Below are positions 7,929 to 12,224 of a DNA stretch of 12,224 nucleotides, one piece after another (position 1 is the stretch's first letter; every line of letters begins with the position of its first letter). The notes below the pieces were generated by a model, which was not told the DNA's origin, did no database searches, and worked only from the letters and a program-made list of their open reading frames with translations. Source of the stretch: Burkholderiales bacterium (GTDB lineage: Bacteria > Pseudomonadota > Gammaproteobacteria > Burkholderiales > Casimicrobiaceae). The stretch covers positions 1 through 12,224 of the forward strand of contig JANXNO010000503.1 of NCBI GenBank assembly GCA_025354075.1, in the 5' to 3' direction. The position numbers and the translations under genes were made by a program.

Positions 7929-8014
7929 GGCACAAAGCTCCCTGCAAAGTGCCATGACACCAAATCCAATAAGTGCAACATAATCATTTATTGGCCATTC
8001 AATCTACATTTCGA

Positions 8015-8038
8015 TCATCAACATTGATGAATTCATCA
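8015..8038. promoter_or_regulatory. Triple alternating inverted repeat in the leader of the ABC binding-protein gene
   Basis: TCATCA (8015-8020), TGATGA (8025-8030) and TCATCA (8033-8038) alternate, so the central copy can pair with either neighbour. The last two form a perfect 14-bp palindrome, TGATGAATTCATCA. It ends 15 bp before the strong GGAGGA ribosome-binding site (8054-8059). It could be an operator, or two mutually exclusive small hairpins in the mRNA. No promoter boxes are convincing in 7929-8014. Confidence 0.35.
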
Positions 8039-8065
8039 GCAAAACAACGTTTCGGAGGAAATATC

Positions 8066-9241
8066 ATGCATAAACTGGTCATTGCACTTATTGCGGCGGG
8101 TTGCGTTTCAGGCGCTGCATTCGCGCAAACTTCGCCGCTCAAAATCGGCTTTGTAGCCGAACTGTCGGGACCGCAAGCGCCATTGGGACAAGACCAGTAC
8201 GATGCATTGATGATGTTAATTGAGCAAAACGGCGGCAAGCTCGGTGGCGTGCCGGTGCAGATCATCAAGGAAGATTCGCAGCTGAAGCCCGACGTCGCCA
8301 ATCAGGTCGTCGACAAGCTGCTCGAAAAAGACAAGGTGCAGATCATCACCGGTGTGACGTTTTCGAACATCATGATGGCCGTGCACAAGAAGATCACTGA
8401 CAAGGGCGTGTTCCTGATCGGGTCGAACGCAGGCCCGTCGCCCGTTGCTGGCGCGGCGTGTTCGCCGTACTTTTTCAGCACGTCATGGCAGAACGACAAC
8501 CAGGCTGAAGTCGTCGGCAAATACGCGAGCGACAAGGGCTACAAAAACGTGATCGCGATGGCCCCGAACTATCAGGCGGGCAAAGATTTCGTGTCCGGCT
8601 TCAAGCGCACCTTCAAGGGTGGCACGGTGACAGATGAAATCTACACGCCGCTGAACCAGCAGGATTTTTCCGCTGAGTTGGCGCAGGTCGCTAGCAAGAA
8701 GCCGGACGCGCTGTACATCTTTTATCCGGGCGGTCTCGGCGTGAATTTTGTGAAGCAGTTTCAGCAAGCTGGACTCAACAAGAGCATCACGGTGATGAGC
8801 ACGTCAACGGTGGACGGCAGCACACTACCTGCATTGCGCGATGCCGCTCTCGGCATGCTCTCCGGCACGTTCTGGGGGCCGGATTTCCCGAACGAAGCGA
8901 ATCAAAAATTCGTTGCAGCCTTTGAGAAAAAGTACAACCGTATTCCGTCGCAGTATGCCGCGCAGAGCTACGACGCAGCGCAATTGCTCGACAGCGCGAT
9001 CCGCAAAGTCAAAGGCAAGGTCGACGACAAGAAGGCTTTCCATGCGGCGCTTAAAGCGGCCGATTTCAAATCGATTCGCGGCAACTTCAAGTTCGGCACC
9101 AACCAGTTCCCGGTGCAAGACATGTACATGTTCGACGTGGCCAAAGACAGCCAGGGTCGTGTGAGTTTGCGCACGGTTTCCAAGCCGTTGGTGAATCATG
9201 TGGATGCGTATGCTTCGCTGTGCAACATGAAGGCACTGTAG
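8066..9241 (+). CDS. ABC transporter substrate-binding protein, HAAT (LivJ/K-type) family
   Basis: This periplasmic type I binding protein would deliver a substrate to the permeases encoded downstream. The product has 391 residues with a clear Sec signal, MHKLVIALIAAGCVSGAAFA, cleaved before Q21. The mature start LKIGFVAELSGPQAPLGQDQ and ALMMLIEQNGGKLGGVPVQII are family hallmarks (Peripla_BP_6). ATG 8066 is chosen over the longer frame from 7973 because GGAGGA lies 6 nt upstream and the signal peptide follows at once. HAAT binding proteins take branched-chain amino acids, amides, urea or aromatic acids; in catabolic loci they often bind aromatic acids. Placement right after nbaD suggests an aromatic or kynurenine-related substrate, which is inference. 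It is separated from the permease gene by 261 bp with two hairpin repeats, an arrangement that may allow higher expression of the binding protein. Confidence 0.94.
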   Translation: MHKLVIALIAAGCVSGAAFAQTSPLKIGFVAELSGPQAPLGQDQYDALMMLIEQNGGKLGGVPVQIIKEDSQLKPDVANQVVDKLLEKDKVQIITGVTFSNIMMAVHKKITDKGVFLIGSNAGPSPVAGAACSPYFFSTSWQNDNQAEVVGKYASDKGYKNVIAMAPNYQAGKDFVSGFKRTFKGGTVTDEIYTPLNQQDFSAELAQVASKKPDALYIFYPGGLGVNFVKQFQQAGLNKSITVMSTSTVDGSTLPALRDAALGMLSGTFWGPDFPNEANQKFVAAFEKKYNRIPSQYAAQSYDAAQLLDSAIRKVKGKVDDKKAFHAALKAADFKSIRGNFKFGTNQFPVQDMYMFDVAKDSQGRVSLRTVSKPLVNHVDAYASLCNMKAL

Positions 9242-9265
9242 GCGAAATCGCTCACGCCGCGGCTG

Positions 9266-9292
9266 GTCATTCCCGCGAAGGCGGGAATCCAG
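9266..9292. repeat. dRS3-like hairpin repeat (copy 1)
   Basis: The core ATTCCCGCGAAGGCGGGAAT (9269-9288) fits the pattern ATTCCC-N8-GGGAAT, flanked by GTC and CCAG. The arms are perfectly complementary, so the transcript folds into a stable GC-rich hairpin 27 bp after the binding-protein stop. The pattern is that of Neisseria dRS3 and of similar repeats in other betaproteobacteria. It may slow RNA decay or reduce transcription into the permease genes. Confidence 0.85.
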
Positions 9293-9441
9293 ACCGGCAC
9301 GAAGACCTTCATCAACTCCAGTCTGAAACGTAGGTAAGACGTGGGGCAAACAGCGATTTGTGCGTAATGTCGATAATCCGCATAAATGACAGGTTAGCTC
9401 AATTGGAATGGTGCTTTCAGCATAAAGCTATAAGATACTTG

Positions 9442-9474
9442 CTGTCTGAATTCCCGCCTTTGCGGGAATAACAG
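9442..9474. repeat. dRS3-like hairpin repeat (copy 2)
   Basis: The core ATTCCCGCCTTTGCGGGAAT (9450-9469) again fits ATTCCC-N8-GGGAAT with eight perfectly paired arm positions (loop CTTT). Outer bases CTGT (9442-9445) and ACAG (9471-9474) can also pair. The centre differs from copy 1 and is its reverse in sense (CCTTTG against GAAGG), so the two copies may be in opposite orientation. The 157 bp between the copies (9293-9449) hold nothing I can identify. It ends 28 bp before the permease start. Confidence 0.8.
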
Positions 9475-9502
9475 AAGCCAATTTGCGATCATCAGTGACG
9501 TT

Positions 9503-10432
9503 ATGACCACCCAGCTCGCCCTCTCCCAGCTCCTAAACGGCCTACAGCTAGGCGTGCTGCTGTTCCTGCTGGCAGCCGGCCTCACGCTCGTCTTCGGCAT
9601 CATGAGCTTTGTCAATCTGGCGCACGGTTCGCTGTACATGCTGGGTGCCTATTTCGGCGCAGCAGCATTCACGCACACCGAGTCATTTTTGCTTGCGTTA
9701 GTCGCAGCCGTCGTCGGCGCGGGCATCGTGGGGCTGCTGCTGGATCGTTTTGCGTTGACCACGCTGTATCAACGTGACCATCTGGATCAGGTGCTTGCCA
9801 CGTTCGGTTTGATCCTGTTCTTCAATGAACTGATCCGCATCATTTGGGGGCCATCGTCCGTTTTCATGCAGGTGCCGCAAGCGCTCTCCTCAACGGTGGA
9901 CATTTTTGGCTTCACCTACCCGAGCTATCGTCTGGCCATCATCGGCGCGGGTATCGCCGTGGCGCTGGGTCTGTACTTGCTGATCCAAAAAACGCGCGTC
10001 GGAATGCTCATCCGCGCAGGCGCGACGAACGCCAACATGGTGGCTGCACTCGGCATCAACATCAAGTGGTTGAACACCCTCGTCTTCGCGCTGGGCGCAG
10101 CGCTCGCGGGGCTTGCAGGCGTGATGGCGGGCCCGATTGTTTCGGTGCAACCGGGCATGGGTGAGCCGGTGCTGATCCTCACGCTGGTAGTCATCATCAT
10201 TGGCGGTCTCGGCTCTATTCGTGGCGCGTTTCTGGCTGCGCTGATCGTGGGCGTAGTGGACACGCTGGGCCGCGCATTTATGCCGACCCTCATGCGCACG
10301 TTGTTCGAACGCAGCACGGCCGATGCGGCTGGACCTGCGCTCGCATCCATGTTGATTTATCTGTTCATGGCGGTGGTGCTGGCAGTGAAACCGCAAGGCC
10401 TTTTTCCGGCAAGCACGAGCGTGACGCGATGA
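9503..10432 (+). CDS. livH: Branched-chain-type ABC transporter permease, LivH family
   Basis: This is the first integral inner-membrane subunit of the HAAT importer. The 309-residue product has the family pattern: N-terminal NGLQLGVLLFLLAAGLTLVFG (12-32), NLAHGSLYMLGAY (38-50), the ATPase-contact loop RAGATNANMVAALGIN (171-186), and IIIGGLGSIRGAFLAAL (231-247), ending in KPQGLFP. Roughly eight hydrophobic segments are visible. The ATG at 9503 has only a weak ribosome-binding site, but homology starts within ten residues. Its stop overlaps the LivM start (ATGA at 10429-10432), so the two permeases are translationally coupled. The symbol is a family symbol; the substrate need not be leucine. 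Confidence 0.95.
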   Translation: MTTQLALSQLLNGLQLGVLLFLLAAGLTLVFGIMSFVNLAHGSLYMLGAYFGAAAFTHTESFLLALVAAVVGAGIVGLLLDRFALTTLYQRDHLDQVLATFGLILFFNELIRIIWGPSSVFMQVPQALSSTVDIFGFTYPSYRLAIIGAGIAVALGLYLLIQKTRVGMLIRAGATNANMVAALGINIKWLNTLVFALGAALAGLAGVMAGPIVSVQPGMGEPVLILTLVVIIIGGLGSIRGAFLAALIVGVVDTLGRAFMPTLMRTLFERSTADAAGPALASMLIYLFMAVVLAVKPQGLFPASTSVTR

Positions 10433-11412
10433 AGTTTTTTCCACAGCCGATTGTGTGGTCGTCACCGCGCACCGTCACCGCAATCGTCGTGCTGGCATTA
10501 CTTGCCATGTTGCCCATCATCGCAGCCGCATTCGACGCCAGCTACTACGTCAGCCTCACCACGCGCATCCTGATCTACGCGCTCGCAGCGATTGGCTTGA
10601 ACCTGATCCTCGGTTTCGGCGGCATGGTGAGCTTGGGCCACGCGATGTATGTCCTGCTCGGCGCTTATGCGGTGGCCATTCCAGCGAGTCACGGCGTCAC
10701 GTCGGGATTCACGCAACTGGCGATTGCCATCAGCAGCACGGCACTGCTCGCAGCAGGAGTCGGCGCGGTGTCGCTGCGCACCACCGGCATCGCCTTCATC
10801 ATGATCACGCTAGCGTTCGCGCAGATGCTGTTTTTTGGCGCTGTCAGCCTCAAGGATTACGGCGGCGACGACGGCCTGACGGTCGCGGCGCGCAGCAGTT
10901 TTGGCGCGTTCGATTTGTCGAATAACGTGACGTTGTATTACGCCGCATTCATCGCGGTGCTCGTTGCGCTGTATCTGTCGTGGCGCGCGGTGTTAAGCCC
11001 GTTTGGTCTGGTGCTTCGCGGCAGCAAAGCCAACGCGCGGCGTGCCATTGCGCTCGGGCATCCGATTTTTCAGTATCAACTCGTCGCGTACATCGCGTCT
11101 GCCGTCGTGTGCGCCGTGGCAGGTGTATTGCTCGCAAACCTTACGCTGTTCGCGTCTCCGTCGTACGGCGCGTGGACAGTGTCCGGCGAGCTGATAGTGA
11201 TCGTGATTTTGGGTGGATTGGGTACTGTGTTTGGGCCAGTGGTCGGCGCCATCATTTTGCTGGCGCTTGAAGAGGCGCTGCCTACGTTGATTGAGCATGT
11301 TTTGCCGGACTATAAATCGAACTGGATGTTGCTACTCGGCTTATTCATATTCGTGGTCGCGTTGGTGCTCAAGCATGGCGTGTTCGGGTCGCTTAAGTCA
11401 AGATCGCCATGA
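10429..11412 (+). CDS. livM: Branched-chain-type ABC transporter permease, LivM family
   Basis: This is the second inner-membrane subunit, pairing with the LivH-type protein to form the import channel. The 327-residue product has the family signature GLNLILGFGGMVSLGHAMY (56-74), then FIMITLAFAQMLFF, the ATPase-contact loop RGSKANARRAIALG (197-210), and VILGGLGTVFGPVVGA (259-274). It ends in a basic tail (KHGVFGSLKSRSP). It has the normal length, without the fused ATPase domain seen in some relatives. It starts inside the ATGA overlap with the upstream permease and stops in another ATGA overlap (11409-11412) with the ATPase gene, which shows a tightly coupled operon. Confidence 0.95.
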   Translation: MKFFPQPIVWSSPRTVTAIVVLALLAMLPIIAAAFDASYYVSLTTRILIYALAAIGLNLILGFGGMVSLGHAMYVLLGAYAVAIPASHGVTSGFTQLAIAISSTALLAAGVGAVSLRTTGIAFIMITLAFAQMLFFGAVSLKDYGGDDGLTVAARSSFGAFDLSNNVTLYYAAFIAVLVALYLSWRAVLSPFGLVLRGSKANARRAIALGHPIFQYQLVAYIASAVVCAVAGVLLANLTLFASPSYGAWTVSGELIVIVILGGLGTVFGPVVGAIILLALEEALPTLIEHVLPDYKSNWMLLLGLFIFVVALVLKHGVFGSLKSRSP

Positions 11413-12164
11413 GCGCGCTGGTCACAAAATCACTCGTCAAGCGCTTCGGCGGCGTGCTCGCCACCGACCATGTTTCACTCACCGTTGAGGCGCATGAACT
11501 GCATGCGGTGATCGGCCCAAACGGGGCAGGCAAGAGCACTCTGATCGGCCAGCTCGCCGGCGAAATCGTGTCCGACGAAGGCAGCGTGCATCTGCTCGGT
11601 CAGGATGTGACGCGGCTCAACACCCATCAGCGCGCGCGACTCGGCCTGGCGCGTACGTACCAGATCACGCAGCTCGCCAAAGAGTTCTCCGCGCTCGACA
11701 ATGTGCTGCTCGCCGTCAACGCGCGTGCAGGGCACAAGGCGCACAATTTTCAGTTCTGGCACAACGCGCACGACGATCAGGACGCGATGCAACGAGCCGA
11801 TGCAGCGCTGGCAACCGTCGGGCTGACGAGCATGCGCAACACGTTGGTCGCGACGATGGCGCATGGCGAACAACGTCAGTTAGAAATCGCAATGGCGCTG
11901 GCTACAGAGCCGCGCTTGCTGCTACTTGACGAACCACTCGCGGGCATGAGTCAGGGTGAATCTGCCGCGATGATTGCGCTGCTTAAATCGCTGAAAGGCC
12001 GCTATCCCATGCTGCTGGTTGAGCACGATATGGAAGCCGTGTTTGCGCTGGCGGATCGGGTGAGCGTGCTGGTGTATGGGCGCATCATCGCAACTGGCAC
12101 ACCGGACAACATACGATCAAATCGCGAAGTGCGTGCGGCGTATTTGGGCGAGGAGATGCCATGA
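11409..12164 (+). CDS. livG: ABC transporter ATP-binding protein, LivG family
   Basis: This cytoplasmic ATPase powers the importer, normally as a heterodimer with a LivF partner. The 251-residue product has Walker A GPNGAGKST (36-44), a Q-loop at TYQITQ (Q85 or Q88), the signature region MAHGEQRQLEIAMALA (150-165) in the HGEQ form usual for this subfamily, Walker B LLLLDEP (170-176), the D-loop region AGMSQGES, and the H-loop histidine H206 in VEHDME. The C-terminal AYLGEEMP matches LivG proteins (usually AYLG...). All catalytic residues are intact. Its last codons overlap another ATG (12161), the point where livF usually begins, but the sequence there is a repeat (see 12180-12220). Confidence 0.96.
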   Translation: MSALVTKSLVKRFGGVLATDHVSLTVEAHELHAVIGPNGAGKSTLIGQLAGEIVSDEGSVHLLGQDVTRLNTHQRARLGLARTYQITQLAKEFSALDNVLLAVNARAGHKAHNFQFWHNAHDDQDAMQRADAALATVGLTSMRNTLVATMAHGEQRQLEIAMALATEPRLLLLDEPLAGMSQGESAAMIALLKSLKGRYPMLLVEHDMEAVFALADRVSVLVYGRIIATGTPDNIRSNREVRAAYLGEEMP

Positions 12165-12224
12165 AAGCCCATAGAGGTTGCCCTTGTCGGAGCGGCTTGC
12201 CGCGACCACCCGCTAAGGGCGAGT
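12161..12224 (+). other. Short open frame at the window edge overlapping the livG stop, doubtful
   Basis: An ATG overlaps the livG stop as ATGA, like the two overlaps upstream, and the frame stays open to the last base. The first residues (MKAHRGCPCRSGLP) do not resemble a LivF start, and most of the frame is the REP-like hairpin. It is either a livF start extended by the repeat or no gene at all; the true livF start is probably beyond the window. Confidence 0.15.
12180..12220. repeat. REP-like palindromic repeat after livG
   Basis: GTC (12186-12188) and GCGG (12192-12195) pair with CCGC (12200-12203) and GAC (12204-12206) around a CTTG loop, with a GGA bulge. An outer stem GCCCTT (12180-12185) pairs with AAGGGC (12215-12220). 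The core GTCGGAGCGGCTTGCCGCGAC has the look of REP sequences of Xanthomonas and Pseudomonas (GTAGGAGCGGC...GCCGCGAC), which RAYT transposases recognise. No RAYT gene is in the window. Confidence 0.7.

Noticed and set aside
7929..7953. GGCAC/GTGCC hairpin after nbaD as a terminator
   Set aside because: The stem has only five pairs with a 15-nt loop and no T-run, so it is too weak to call.
7973..8065. Earlier ATG for the ABC binding protein
   Set aside because: It would put 31 unrelated residues ahead of a textbook signal peptide; the strong GGAGGA lies just before ATG 8066.
9388..9446. tRNA-like stretch GGTTAGCTCAATTGG with GACAG/CTGTC ends
   Set aside because: It matches a tRNA D-arm (box A), but the anticodon stem does not pair, no proper T-arm is present and the 3' acceptor is missing. 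It is at most a decayed fragment or chance.

Overview
The window looks like a chromosomal segment of a GC-rich proteobacterium, most likely a betaproteobacterium of the Burkholderiales type. That placement is an inference. It rests on GC-rich codon use, on close agreement of the 3-hydroxyanthranilate dioxygenase with the Cupriavidus enzyme as remembered, on the TRAP and branched-chain-type ABC transporters, and on several small hairpin repeats typical of such genomes. No rRNA, convincing tRNA, CRISPR array or phage gene is visible.

Layout. (1) 1-3166, plus strand: the 3' part of a TRAP-transporter solute-binding protein, a D-2-hydroxyacid dehydrogenase (CtBP-like) and a zinc-free NADPH:quinone-reductase-type oxidoreductase, with a cruciform-like repeat between the last two. 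(2) 3195-4583, minus strand: a lipoprotein with an L,D-transpeptidase-like H...SxGC motif, convergent with the oxidoreductase. (3) 4584-4889: an AT-rich divergent intergenic region. (4) 4890-7928, plus strand: a 3-hydroxyanthranilate (kynurenine / 2-nitrobenzoate type) degradation block with 2-aminomuconate deaminase (nbaF), 3-hydroxyanthranilate 3,4-dioxygenase (nbaC) and 2-amino-3-carboxymuconate-6-semialdehyde decarboxylase (nbaD). Between nbaC and nbaD lie a 417-bp inverted-repeat cassette carrying a DUF559 nuclease-like gene, a small four-helix membrane protein of unknown function, and another hairpin repeat. (5) 8066-12164, plus strand: a HAAT-family ABC importer made of a binding protein, two permeases and the first ATPase. 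The permeases and ATPase are joined by ATGA overlaps. The window ends in a REP-like hairpin where the second ATPase (livF-type) would be expected.

How the genes work together. NbaC opens the ring of 3-hydroxyanthranilate, NbaD decarboxylates the product, and NbaF deaminates 2-aminomuconate further down. The dehydrogenase between NbaD and NbaF, and the steps after NbaF, are not in the window. The adjacent ABC system could import an aromatic precursor, but that is only a neighbourhood inference.

The most unusual structure is the DUF559 cassette at 5876-6292. It has perfect 39-bp inverted ends that form hairpins. One end supplies the stop codon and last residues of nbaC together with a ribosome-binding-like sequence for DUF559; the other end supplies the DUF559 stop codon. 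The DUF559 frame carries an apparent amber codon near its start. At least four different intergenic repeat types occur within 12 kb.
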